Below are positions 53,128 through 61,519 of a DNA stretch of 64,000 nt, one piece after another; position 1 is the stretch's first letter, and every line of letters starts with the position of its first letter. The notes below the pieces were generated by a model. It ran no database searches. It had not been told where the DNA came from and was given only the letters and a program-made list of their open reading frames with translations. Origin of the DNA: Chloroflexota bacterium (lineage in GTDB: Bacteria; Chloroflexota; Dehalococcoidia; SM23-28-2; RBG-16-64-32); assembly GCA_029262695.1 (NCBI GenBank), contig JAJCYV010000003.1, forward strand, positions 1 through 64,000, given 5' to 3'. The position numbers and the translations under genes were made by a program.

Positions 53128-54594
53128 ATGGAGAAGCACGTGCGGCTCGAAGGCCACATCCCGGCGGACCGGGCGCGGCAGGACCCTTACGTCTACCTGC
53201 CGTTCAGCGTTCCTCCGCGCACGCGCCGGATCGACGTCTCATACGAGTACTTCGAGCCGGTGACAGCGCCGTTCGGGATGGGGCCGGGCAGCACGCTGGA
53301 CATCGGCGTCTTCGACTCGCGCGGGCGAGAGTTCCTGGACGGCACGGGCTTCCGCGGCTGGAGCGGCGCCGCCCGGAGCGGTTTCTTCCTCGCTCCGGGG
53401 GAATCGACTCCCGGATACGTCCGCGGGCCGCTCTTTCCGGGCGAGTGGAACATCGTGCTGGGAGTGGCGCGCGCCGAGCCGGTCGGTGTTCGCTACGCGG
53501 TGGACGTTCGGCTCGATGTCGCCGGCGACGGGGAAGAGGTGTCCGACGGGAACGGCCTGCCGGCACTCGCCGGCGGCGCGGTCTCGACGGCCGTGAAGCC
53601 GGTGGGGCGGGCGGACGGACGCGGAGGCCGCTGGCTGAAGGGGGACCTGCACTGCCACACGGTTCACTCCGACGGGCTGAACACGGTGCGCGAGATCGTC
53701 AACCGGGCGATCGAGCTGGGCCTCGACTTCCTGGCAGTGACGGACCACAACACGAACACTCACCACGAAGACCTCGACGCCCTCTCCGACCTGCCGATCA
53801 TCCTGATCCCGGGCGAAGAGGTGACGACGTACTGGGGCCACGCCAACACCTGGGGCCTGCGCGAGTGGATCGAGTACCGTTGCGCGGACCAGGGTTCGAT
53901 GGCGGCGGTGCAGCGCTTCATCGCCGAGAAGGGCGGACTGTTTTCGATCAACCACCCGAAGTGTGTTGGCCCGCCGTGGCTGTTCACCGGCTGGGAGGGC
54001 TTCCAGTCGATGGAGGTCTGGCAGGCGATGTGGAGGTTCTACAACTGGGAGTCGCTGGAGCGCTGGGACAACCTGCTGCAGCGCGGCGAGCGCGTCGTTG
54101 CCGTCGGCGGCTCCGATACGCACTCGATCCCGCCGGCGGAACCGCGCCACCCGCACGGACTGGCCGAGCCGACCACGTGGGTCTACGCGGACGAGGCGTC
54201 GGAGGCCGGGGTGCTGAGCGCGATTCGCGCGGGGCACGCGTTCGTTACGGACTCGCCGGAGCGCGGCTCGCGGCTGGTGCTGTCCGCAGACGAGGACGGC
54301 GACGGCCGCTACGAGAAGATGATGGGCGACGAGGTGTCCGGCGGATCCGAAGGAAAGGGCGGCGTCGTGCGCTTCCGTGTGCAGGTGAGCGGGGGCTTCG
54401 AGCGCCGCCTCTGGCTGATCGCCGACGGCGAGCCGTTCGACATCGTCCCGCTGGAGACGGACGAGGCGACGCTGGACTTCTCGCTGGACGTGAGCGGCCG
54501 GCGCTACGTGCGCGCGGAGTTGCGCGGACGCCGCGGCCGTCCGGAGCGCGGCGAGGTAGTCTGGGCGATGACGAACCCGATCTGGGTGGCGTAA
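53128..54594 (+). CDS. CehA/McbA-like PHP-domain metallohydrolase
   Basis: This 488-residue protein has an N-terminal beta-sandwich (1-165) and a PHP metal-binding domain (about 170-400) with GDLHCHTVHSDGLNTVREIVNRA, VTDHNTNTHHEDLDAL, PGEEVTT, SINHPK and GGSDTHS supplying the His/Asp/Glu ligands. CehA-like enzymes include carbaryl hydrolase and proteins of unknown, probably phosphoesterase, function. It lacks a signal peptide. Its TAA overlaps the ATG of the GH38 gene (TAATG), so it is likely to work in the same glycan pathway. Confidence 0.82.
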   Translation: MEKHVRLEGHIPADRARQDPYVYLPFSVPPRTRRIDVSYEYFEPVTAPFGMGPGSTLDIGVFDSRGREFLDGTGFRGWSGAARSGFFLAPGESTPGYVRGPLFPGEWNIVLGVARAEPVGVRYAVDVRLDVAGDGEEVSDGNGLPALAGGAVSTAVKPVGRADGRGGRWLKGDLHCHTVHSDGLNTVREIVNRAIELGLDFLAVTDHNTNTHHEDLDALSDLPIILIPGEEVTTYWGHANTWGLREWIEYRCADQGSMAAVQRFIAEKGGLFSINHPKCVGPPWLFTGWEGFQSMEVWQAMWRFYNWESLERWDNLLQRGERVVAVGGSDTHSIPPAEPRHPHGLAEPTTWVYADEASEAGVLSAIRAGHAFVTDSPERGSRLVLSADEDGDGRYEKMMGDEVSGGSEGKGGVVRFRVQVSGGFERRLWLIADGEPFDIVPLETDEATLDFSLDVSGRRYVRAELRGRRGRPERGEVVWAMTNPIWVA

Positions 54595-57194
54595 TGGCGC
54601 AGGCGCCGGCTGGTCAGCGTCGCTTCATCGTCGTCTCGCACACGCACTGGGACCGCGAGTGGTACCTGCCGTTCGAGGCGTTCCGCGCGCGTCTCGTGCG
54701 GATGATGGACGCGCTGATCGACCTCTTCGATCGCGATCCCGGCTTCAAGCACTTCGTCCTCGACGGCCAGACGGTGCCGCTGGACGATTACCTCGAGATC
54801 AGGCCGGAACGCCGGGAGACGATCGAGCGGTTGGTGCGCGATGGCCGCCTGCTGATCGGCCCGAACTACATGCTGCCGGACGAGTTCCTGATCGGCGGCG
54901 AGGCCTGGGTGCGGAACCTGATGGTGGGCATTCGCTCGGCGCGGCAGTACGGCGGCGGGATGGACGTCGGCTACTCGCCGGACGCCTTCGGGCACATCGC
55001 GCATCTGCCGGCGATCCTGCGCGGCTTCGGCCTTGACTCGGTGGCGATCTGGCGGGGCGTCGGCAACGACGTCAAGGTGTCGGAGTTCCGCTGGGCGGCG
55101 CCGGACGGATCGGAGGTGCTGGCGTTGCACTTCCCATACGGTTACGGCTTCATGGCGCAGGTGCCGGAAGATCGCGACGCGCTGAGGAGCACGCTCGGGA
55201 CGCTGCGCAATATGCTCGAACCGCTGGCTACGACGCGCAACGTGCTCGTCCCGAACGGGACGGACCATCTGCCGGCGCACAACGGACTCTCCGGCGTCAT
55301 CGCGTCCGCCAACGAGATCCTTGAGGACGCGACGATGGAGCATGGGACGTACCCGCAGTTCGTTGCCGCCGTGCGCGAGGATCTGGGCGAGCGCTACGAC
55401 GAGCTGCCGCTCCTCACGGGCGAGTTCCGATCGAGCGACCGCTCGAACGTCCTGCCGGGCGTGCTCTCGGCGCGGACGTGGCTGAAGCAGCGCTACGCCT
55501 GGTGCGAGGACCTGCTGGCGCGCTACGCGGAGCCTCTGGCGGCCTGGGCGCACCTGCTGCGGTCGCCGAACGGCGGTTCGCCGGAGCGCACGGCGGAAGA
55601 CCGGCGGCTGCTGGGACATGCCTGGAAGCTGCTGCTGCAGAACGGCCCTCACGACTCCGTAACCGGCTGCTCCGTGGACGCGGTGTACGACGACGTTGGC
55701 CTGCGCTTCCAGAAGTGCGAGCAGATCGGCGAGGCAGTGTACTTCGCGGCGCTTTCGGAGATCGCCGAGGCGGCGGCGCCGTCCGGCGAGACGTGTGCGG
55801 TCGCCTGGAACCCACTCAACGTTTCGCGCACTGACTTCTGTACCGTCCGCGTGCCGGTGCGGGAGGGCGAGGAGCCGACGCACGCGGTCGACGAGTCCGG
55901 CGTTGCGGCGGCGCTGCAGCCGGTTGAGCGCGGCCTCAAGTCGCCGCTCGACCGGCGCGAGCGCGTCGTCTTCGGTTTCGTGGCGAACGAAGTGCCCGCG
56001 CTCGGGTATAAGGTCCTCCGGCTCGAACGGCGAGAAGGAGTCGGACCGCCTGCGCCGAGCGGCCCGACGATCGAGAACGAGTTCTTCCGCGTCAAGGGCG
56101 AGGCGGACGGCACGCTGACGGTGGAGGACAAGAGCGACGGCCGCGTCATGCGCGGCCTGAACCGCTTCCTCGACGCCGGCGACCGCGGCGACGAGTACAC
56201 TTACGACCCGCCGCCCGACGATCGCGCCGTCGATCGTCCGAGCGGCCCGGCGACGGTTGCTGTGACGGAGACGGGGCCGGCGCGCTGGACGCTCGAGGTG
56301 CGCCAGACGTATCGGCTGCCGGCGCGCCTGACGCCTGACCGCCGAGCGCGGGCCGGAGACGAGGTGGAGTGCGAGATCACGAGCCGCGTTCGCCTCTATC
56401 CGGGCGTCGGCCGTGTGGACGTTGAGACGGAAGTCGACAACCGCGCGGAGGACCACAGGCTGCGCGTGCTCTTCCCCGCCGGGGTCGCCACCGACCACTC
56501 GGACGCTGAGCAGCACTTCGGCGTAGTGCGTCGGCCGGTCGCCTGCCCGCCCGAGGCGCCGAACGCGCCGGAGTCGCCCGTCGCCTACTACCCGCAGAAG
56601 ACGTTCACGGACCTGAGCGACGGCGAACGCGGCCTGATGATCGCGAACCGTGGCCTGGCCGAGTACGAAGTGATGAAAGCAGACGACGGGACGGCCACGC
56701 TGGCGGTCACTCTGCTCCGTTGCGTGTCCTGGCTCTCGCGCGACGACCTGTCGATGCGGCGCGGCCACGCCGGGCCCGGCTTCGAGACGCCGGGCGCGCA
56801 GATGATCGGCCGCTGGACGTTCGAGTATTCGCTGATCCCGCACACCGGCGGCTGGCGCGACGTGTTCTCGGAGGCGCATGCGTTCGCGAGGCCGTTGCGC
56901 GCGCTGCGCACGAGCCGCGGCAGCGGCCGGTTGGCGTTCCAGCAGAGCCTGCTGGCGGTTGATGCTCCGGAGCTGGTCGTCTCCACGGTGAAGCTGGCCG
57001 AGGACGATGACGGCGTCGTCGCGCGAGCGTACAACATCGCCGATGAGCCGATCGAGGGGGGCGTTGCGCTGAGCGGGGCGCACGGGGGCGTCAGCGCGGT
57101 CGACTTGAACGAGGAGAACGCGGCGGACGTGGACGCTTCGGACCTCGCGTTGCGGTCGAATGAGATCGTCACGCTGAAGTTCCCTCACCCCTAG
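54594..57194 (+). CDS. Alpha-mannosidase, glycoside hydrolase family 38
   Basis: This 866-residue retaining, zinc-dependent alpha-mannosidase has metal ligands H18 and D20 in SHTHWDREWY, and the nucleophile is D130 in GYSPDAFGHIAHLP. The middle three-helix domain and the C-terminal GH38C beta domain (about 500-860) are present. No signal peptide is seen, so it acts in the cytoplasm on imported oligosaccharides, like bacterial mannosylglycerate or high-mannose hydrolases. The frame is open 383 codons upstream, but that part overlaps the PHP gene. Its last codons and TAG stop are formed by a CCCTCACCCC repeat. Confidence 0.92.
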   Translation: MAQAPAGQRRFIVVSHTHWDREWYLPFEAFRARLVRMMDALIDLFDRDPGFKHFVLDGQTVPLDDYLEIRPERRETIERLVRDGRLLIGPNYMLPDEFLIGGEAWVRNLMVGIRSARQYGGGMDVGYSPDAFGHIAHLPAILRGFGLDSVAIWRGVGNDVKVSEFRWAAPDGSEVLALHFPYGYGFMAQVPEDRDALRSTLGTLRNMLEPLATTRNVLVPNGTDHLPAHNGLSGVIASANEILEDATMEHGTYPQFVAAVREDLGERYDELPLLTGEFRSSDRSNVLPGVLSARTWLKQRYAWCEDLLARYAEPLAAWAHLLRSPNGGSPERTAEDRRLLGHAWKLLLQNGPHDSVTGCSVDAVYDDVGLRFQKCEQIGEAVYFAALSEIAEAAAPSGETCAVAWNPLNVSRTDFCTVRVPVREGEEPTHAVDESGVAAALQPVERGLKSPLDRRERVVFGFVANEVPALGYKVLRLERREGVGPPAPSGPTIENEFFRVKGEADGTLTVEDKSDGRVMRGLNRFLDAGDRGDEYTYDPPPDDRAVDRPSGPATVAVTETGPARWTLEVRQTYRLPARLTPDRRARAGDEVECEITSRVRLYPGVGRVDVETEVDNRAEDHRLRVLFPAGVATDHSDAEQHFGVVRRPVACPPEAPNAPESPVAYYPQKTFTDLSDGERGLMIANRGLAEYEVMKADDGTATLAVTLLRCVSWLSRDDLSMRRGHAGPGFETPGAQMIGRWTFEYSLIPHTGGWRDVFSEAHAFARPLRALRTSRGSGRLAFQQSLLAVDAPELVVSTVKLAEDDDGVVARAYNIADEPIEGGVALSGAHGGVSAVDLNEENAADVDASDLALRSNEIVTLKFPHP

Positions 57195-57217
57195 CCCCTC
57201 TCCCCCAGGGAGAGGGG
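57182..57217. repeat. CCCTCACCCC element with hairpin after the GH38 gene
   Basis: CCCTCACCCCTAGCCCCTCT contains the final codons and TAG stop of the GH38 gene. It continues into a 10-bp stem (CCCCTCTCCC at 57195-57204, complement at 57208-57217) with a 3-nt loop that may act as terminator. A related element follows the thiolase gene at 31924. Confidence 0.6.
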
Positions 57218-57236
57218 GACAAGGCCTTTGTCGTGG

Positions 57237-57242
57237 CATAAT
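57237..57242 (+). promoter_or_regulatory. -10 box of the cyclase gene
   Basis: CATAAT ends 8 nt before the ATG at 57251 with no Shine-Dalgarno site, a leaderless arrangement. Confidence 0.4.
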
Positions 57243-57250
57243 CCGGTACG

Positions 57251-58207
57251 ATGCCTGAACTGCCTTCGTATGACCAGTTGCCCGTGAAGAAGGGCGCGCC
57301 GCCGCACTCGGCCTGGGGCCTCTGGGGCGACGACGACGAACTGGGGTGCCTCAACCTGCTGACGCCGGAGCGGGTGGCTGCCGCGGCGGGACTCGTGGGC
57401 AGGGGCGTTGTCTTTCCGCTGAACCTGCGGATCGACCGTCCCGATCCGCCGCTGTACGGGCGTGGCGCCGTGCGGCACACGATTACAGGCGCGGGCGGCG
57501 ACGGCCGCGACGATCACCTCGACAACTTCTGGCCGCAGGCGTCGAGCCAGTGGGACAGCCTGCGGCATGTCCGCCATCCGCAGTACGGCTGGTACAACGG
57601 CGTGCGCGACGATGAGATCGTCGCGGGAGACGCGGGCAAGCTTGGCATCGACACGATGGCGCGGAGGGGCATCGCCGGCCGGGGCGTGCTGCTGGACGTG
57701 GCGCGGTACTTCGCGTCGCAAGGACGGCGGCTCGACTACCTCGCGCCGGAGCTGATCACGCCGGATGATCTGGAGGCGTGCTCGCGGGAGCAGGGCGTCG
57801 AAATGCGGACGGGCGACGTGCTGGTAGTGCGCACGGGCTGGCTGGCGTGGTACCTGAACGAGGCGACGCCCGAAGTGCGAGAGGCGATATCGGACCGAGG
57901 GCGGTTGAAGGCTCCGGGGCTGGGGCCGGCGGAAGAGATGGCGGCCTGGCTCTGGGACCAGCAGGTGGCGGCGGTGGCGGCGGATAACCCGGCGCTGGAG
58001 GTCTGGCCGCCGAAGCCGGAGACGGGCGATTTCATGCACTGGCGGCTGATCTCGCTGCTGGGGATGCCGATCGGAGAGCTCTGGGACCTGGACGCGCTGG
58101 CGGCGGACTGCGCGGAGGACGGCGTGTACGAGTTCCTGTTCACGTCGGCGCCGCTGAACGTGCCGGGCGGCGTTGGCTCACCTCCGAACGCGATGGCGAT
58201 CAAGTAG
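57251..58207 (+). CDS. Cyclase family protein (kynurenine formamidase-like)
   Basis: This 318-residue metal-dependent hydrolase belongs to the cyclase/formamidase family that opens or closes lactone and amide rings. The metal motif is degenerate; SSQWDSLRHVRHPQYGWYNG replaces the usual H-x-G-T-H-x-D, so metal ligation may differ, as in the large cyclase subgroup. The C-terminal half has RGVLLDVARYF, GDVLVVRTGWLAWY and DFMHWRLISLLGMPIGELWDLDALA. It ends SPPNAMAIK. A fragment coding SPPNGMAIK lies 650 bp downstream. Confidence 0.82.
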   Translation: MPELPSYDQLPVKKGAPPHSAWGLWGDDDELGCLNLLTPERVAAAAGLVGRGVVFPLNLRIDRPDPPLYGRGAVRHTITGAGGDGRDDHLDNFWPQASSQWDSLRHVRHPQYGWYNGVRDDEIVAGDAGKLGIDTMARRGIAGRGVLLDVARYFASQGRRLDYLAPELITPDDLEACSREQGVEMRTGDVLVVRTGWLAWYLNEATPEVREAISDRGRLKAPGLGPAEEMAAWLWDQQVAAVAADNPALEVWPPKPETGDFMHWRLISLLGMPIGELWDLDALAADCAEDGVYEFLFTSAPLNVPGGVGSPPNAMAIK

Positions 58208-58244
58208 ATTCAGACGGCGGCGTGGCTAGATGACCGCCGCTGGC

Positions 58245-58736
58245 TCAGCGACACGGATCTTCCGTGGGTTCATACCAGGGGAGGCCTTCCGGCCGATCAG
58301 GATCGTCCCAACTGACGACGGTGTCCGCGGGGAAGAGTGTGAAGTAGAGCTTTCCGTCGACGCTCTGTTTGGTGAACCCACCGCCCTTCAAGTCCACGGG
58401 CAGAGGTTCGGTGCCGTTCCACGTCCAGCCGCTTGGCAATGCCGGACGGCTTCCCGGTTCGCTGGGATCAAAGGCGGGCAATTGAACGGCGCCCGCCGGT
58501 AGCGTTGGCACTTCACCCTTGGAGGGATCCCAGCCAGGAGTGCTCAACGGGATGGGGGGAGGTTGTGGCACGATGGCATCGCCGCTACACAGGTCGCGGG
58601 ATTCGGCAGGGGCGTTAGCGGGCCCAAGCGACAGGATCGCCAACAGAGCTACGGCTACGACACCGGCGATTGACCCGGCCAGATACTGACCGCGCACCCT
58701 CAAGCGCTGGTTCCGGAGTGCCTCAAGGAATCTCAA
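58245..58736 (-). CDS. Exported or membrane-anchored hypothetical protein
   Basis: This 163-residue protein has a basic N-terminus and one hydrophobic helix (about 19-39), followed by a proline-rich extracytoplasmic domain (VPQPPPIPLSTPGWDPSKG...) with two cysteines (C50 and C162). No family is recognised. A TATAAT on the minus strand near 58824-58830 might be its promoter. It sits between the cyclase gene and a remnant of a second cyclase 3' end, suggesting insertion or rearrangement here. Confidence 0.55.
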   Translation of the reverse strand: MRFLEALRNQRLRVRGQYLAGSIAGVVAVALLAILSLGPANAPAESRDLCSGDAIVPQPPPIPLSTPGWDPSKGEVPTLPAGAVQLPAFDPSEPGSRPALPSGWTWNGTEPLPVDLKGGGFTKQSVDGKLYFTLFPADTVVSWDDPDRPEGLPWYEPTEDPCR

Positions 58737-58852
58737 CGGTGCTCACCCTGCCCTGGATCGAGTCAGTTGCGGCGCTGATGCCAGCGACACGTCCGTCCCG
58801 TGTCTACACGACCCGAGGCCCCTATATTATACGCCTCCTGTGCTCGCCCTGT

Positions 58853-58882
58853 TCCCCTCCGAATGGGATGGCGATAAAGTGA
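58853..58882 (+). pseudogene. Relic of a cyclase-family gene 3' end
   Basis: The last nine codons and stop encode SPPNGMAIK, 8 of 9 identical to the C-terminus of the cyclase encoded at 57251-58207, and the DNA is similar over about 30 bp. No further upstream homology is visible. It may be the remnant of a duplicated paralogue. Confidence 0.4.
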
Positions 58883-58894
58883 CGGGCGGAAAAC

Positions 58895-58942
58895 GAGAAC
58901 CTGAGAACCTAGAACCTAGAACCTGAGAACCTGGAGCCTGGA
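58895..58942 (+). repeat. AGAACCTG tandem repeat
   Basis: About six 7-9 bp units of the type GAGAACCTGAGAACCTAGAACC lie upstream of the M20 gene. A short inverted partner, GGTTCTTGGTTCT, lies at 58958-58970, so the RNA could fold back. No coding content. Confidence 0.6.
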
Positions 58943-58987
58943 AGGATTGTCCCTACGGTTCTTGGTTCTGATAGGCGGGAGTTGGAG

Positions 58988-60172
58988 ATGGACACTGCGG
59001 TAACAGCTGTAGACAAGGCGAAAGAGCGAGCGAAGGTTGCGGTGGCCGAAGCTGGCGAGATGCTGGTGGAGGTTAGCCGCGACATACACGCGCACCCGGA
59101 GCTGGCGCTCAAGGAGACGCGCGCGGCGAAGCTGCTGAGCGACACGCTGGAGGGGCAGGGGTTCGCGGTGGAGCGCGGCGTCTACGGCATCGAGACGGCT
59201 TTCCGCGGGGTCTGGGGCGAAGGGCCGGTGACTGTCGCCTACCTGCTGGAGTACGACGCGCTGCCGGGCATCGGGCACGCCTGCGGGCACAACCTGATCG
59301 CAACGGCCGGGCTGGGCGGCGCGATCGGCCTCAAGGGCGCCGTTTCGCCCACGGACGTGCGCCTGGTCGTACTCGGGACGCCCGCGGAGGAGGACATCGG
59401 CGGCAAGCAGCTGCTGCTGGACAAGGGCGCGTTCGACGGTGTCGACGCGGCGCTGATGGTGCACCCTGCTCCGGTCGAGATCGCGGACCCGTTCATGTTC
59501 GGCGTCTACATGTGCGACGTTACGTACCAGGGCCGTGAGGCTCACGCGTCGGTGGCGCCGGAGACCGCACTCAACGCACTCGACGGTCTGGTGACCGCGT
59601 ATCAGGCGGTGGCGCAGCTGCGGCAGCATATCCGCCGGGACGCGCGCATGGCGGGCGTCATCCTGGAGGGCGGCGAGGCGAGCAACGTGATCCCGGCGAG
59701 GGCGAAGGGAAGGTTCGAGGTGCGGGCCCTGCAGCCGCAGTACCTCGAGGACCTCAAAGGGCGCATCGAAGGCTGCTTCCGCGCCGGCGCCGAGGCCAGC
59801 GGCACGAAGGTCGACATCGAGTGGACGTCCGTTGCCTATGAGCCGATGAACAACAACCCGACGCTCGTCTCGCTCTACAAGGCGAACGCGGAGGCGCTGG
59901 GCCGGCGCTTCCTGGAGGGGGTGGCGGCGTCCACAGGCAGCACGGACATGGGCAACGTGAGCTGGAAGGTGCCGTCCATCCACCCGACGTTCCAGATCGG
60001 GGCGTTTGCGCTGAACCACACGGCCGGCTTCACCGAAGTCTCCGCCACGGACGCCGCGCACGAGAACATGGTGCAGGTCGGCCAGGCGCTGGCGATGACC
60101 GGCGTCGACATTGCCCTCGGCGAGTCCGTGGCCGACCAGGCCCGCGACGAGTTCGCGGCCACGCGTCGTTAG
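58988..60172 (+). CDS. M20 family amidohydrolase/peptidase
   Basis: This 394-residue metal-dependent amidohydrolase of the AbgB/ACY1L2-like group acts on aminoacyl conjugates. Motifs include IHAHPELALKETRAAKLL, LLEYDALPGIGHACGHNL with the metal histidine, TPAEEDIGGKQLL with the catalytic Glu pair, and the dimerisation lid (about 165-290). The ATG at 58988 is preferred to a TTG 6 nt upstream because GGGAG lies 6 nt before it. It stands alone. The substrate is unknown. Confidence 0.88.
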   Translation: MDTAVTAVDKAKERAKVAVAEAGEMLVEVSRDIHAHPELALKETRAAKLLSDTLEGQGFAVERGVYGIETAFRGVWGEGPVTVAYLLEYDALPGIGHACGHNLIATAGLGGAIGLKGAVSPTDVRLVVLGTPAEEDIGGKQLLLDKGAFDGVDAALMVHPAPVEIADPFMFGVYMCDVTYQGREAHASVAPETALNALDGLVTAYQAVAQLRQHIRRDARMAGVILEGGEASNVIPARAKGRFEVRALQPQYLEDLKGRIEGCFRAGAEASGTKVDIEWTSVAYEPMNNNPTLVSLYKANAEALGRRFLEGVAASTGSTDMGNVSWKVPSIHPTFQIGAFALNHTAGFTEVSATDAAHENMVQVGQALAMTGVDIALGESVADQARDEFAATRR

Positions 60173-60191
60173 CGCGAGCACCCGGCCCCGC

Positions 60192-60265
60192 GTAGGGGCG
60201 ACCGGCGGTCGCCCACGCCGCGCCGCCGGGTGTCCGGGACCAGGGCGAGCGCCGCTCGCCCCTAC
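60192..60265. repeat. Dispersed GTAGGGGCG palindromic repeat pair
   Basis: GTAGGGGCGA at 60192 and TCGCCCCTAC ending at 60265 form the tips of a 74-bp imperfect palindrome with GCGGTCGCCC and GGGCGAGCGC inside. It lies between the convergent M20 and alcohol dehydrogenase genes and touches the latter's TAA stop codon. Confidence 0.65.
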
Positions 60266-61381
60266 TTACGGCGTGATGACGACGCGGGAGGCGGAGGTCT
60301 GCTTGCCCTCCCATTCCGCCTTCTGGAACGCCTCGTTCGTCTGCTCCAGCGTGAACGTATCGGAGATGACGTTGGCGAGGGGGAAGCGGTCCTTGTTGCG
60401 GACGAGGAAGTCGAGTGCGACGGCCAGCGTCGCCGGGTCGTACATGACGACGGAGACGATCTTCTTGTTTTGCCAGACGAGCATCGAGGGGTCGATCGTC
60501 ACCGTCTTGCCGAGGCTGATGTTGCCGACTTCGACGTAAGTGCCGCCGGCGCGCACCATGTTTAGCCCCTCGGCGATCGCGTCCGGCACGCCGACGAACT
60601 CGGCGACGACGTCGGCGCCGCGCCCGGACGTCAGGCTCATCACCCTGGCGACGCGGTCGGGTCCCGCCTTCGCCTCGTTGATGTCGATCACTTCGTCGGC
60701 GCCGCACTCTTTGGCGAGCTTGAGGCGCTCGGGCACGCCGTCGATGACGATGACCGTGCCGGCGCCCATCGCCCGGGCGACTGCCGTGGCGTTGACGCCG
60801 AGCCCGCCGGCGCCCTGGATGACTACGGAGTCGCCCATGCGCAGGCCGGACTTGCCGAGGGAGTGGATGACCTGCGAGAGCGCGCAGTTGACGGGCGTCA
60901 CCATCTCGTCCGTGAGTTCGTCGGGGACTTTGAAGACGAAGGCGGCGTCACCCATGTAGTAGTACTCGGCGTAGGCGCCGAAGAAGTGTGGCGCGTTGTC
61001 GGAGACGGGGATCGGCGTCATCTTCAGGGGGCAGGCCGCGAACTCGCCGCGCAGACACTGGTAGCAGCGGCGGCAGGGCGTGAAGTAGGGGTAGACGATG
61101 CGGTCGCCTTCCTTGAGCGGCGCGCCGAGCGAGTCCGTGCGGACGTTGGCGCCGAGCTTGGCGACCTTGCCGGTCATCTCGTGGCCGAGGATGCGCGGGC
61201 CGGGGCCCATCATCGTGATGCGGATGTCGCCGCGCCAGACGTGCAGGTCGGAGCCGCAGACGCCCGCGGACGTGATGCGCACGACGAGGCCGTCGGGCGC
61301 CGGGTCGGGGACTGCGTACTCTCGGATCTCGAACGGGTTACCGACGTCGGTGTAGATGGCTGCTTTGCCGGTCTCGGCCAT
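60266..61381 (-). CDS. Zinc-dependent alcohol dehydrogenase (MDR family)
   Basis: This 371-residue medium-chain dehydrogenase has catalytic zinc ligands from CGSDLHVW and GHEMTG, structural zinc from C-x2-C-x2-C-x7-C ([15 protein letters not shown]), and cofactor motif [18 protein letters not shown] followed by an acidic VIDG, indicating NAD. The substrate is probably an alcohol or polyol. AAGGAGG lies 7 nt before the ATG. A perfect palindrome in the promoter suggests TetR-type control, but no such regulator is adjacent. Confidence 0.9.
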   Translation of the reverse strand: MAETGKAAIYTDVGNPFEIREYAVPDPAPDGLVVRITSAGVCGSDLHVWRGDIRITMMGPGPRILGHEMTGKVAKLGANVRTDSLGAPLKEGDRIVYPYFTPCRRCYQCLRGEFAACPLKMTPIPVSDNAPHFFGAYAEYYYMGDAAFVFKVPDELTDEMVTPVNCALSQVIHSLGKSGLRMGDSVVIQGAGGLGVNATAVARAMGAGTVIVIDGVPERLKLAKECGADEVIDINEAKAGPDRVARVMSLTSGRGADVVAEFVGVPDAIAEGLNMVRAGGTYVEVGNISLGKTVTIDPSMLVWQNKKIVSVVMYDPATLAVALDFLVRNKDRFPLANVISDTFTLEQTNEAFQKAEWEGKQTSASRVVITP

Positions 61382-61399
61382 GGGGCGCCTCCTTTTATA

Positions 61400-61417
61400 A
61401 CTAAGCAGGCACTTAGT
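61400..61417. promoter_or_regulatory. Palindromic operator upstream of the alcohol dehydrogenase
   Basis: ACTAAG-CAGGCA-CTTAGT, a perfect 6-bp inverted repeat with 6-nt spacer, begins 18 nt upstream of the ATG and overlaps the promoter. Such sites are typical of TetR-family repressors. Confidence 0.55.
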
Positions 61418-61519
61418 ATCGCAGGGGAGGCTACGCCGTCAAGCGCCGCCGCCGTTTCCCTCTTGGACTTCGGGCGCGGCGGCTGCGATCCTGCGTCCCA
61501 CGAGGAGGAGGTGGCGGAG

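Noticed and set aside
53445..54593. A 383-codon N-terminal extension of the mannosidase
   Set aside because: The extension is low-complexity Arg/Gly/Pro sequence overlapping the PHP gene in another frame; the family start is at 54594.
54504..57239. A 911-codon open frame on the minus strand opposite the mannosidase gene
   Set aside because: It is Arg/Ala/His-rich, shows no domain, and mirrors the clear GH38 gene; such frames arise from high GC content.
60863..61510. Upstream extension of the LysM protein
   Set aside because: It is antisense to the alcohol dehydrogenase gene and has no signal peptide or domain.
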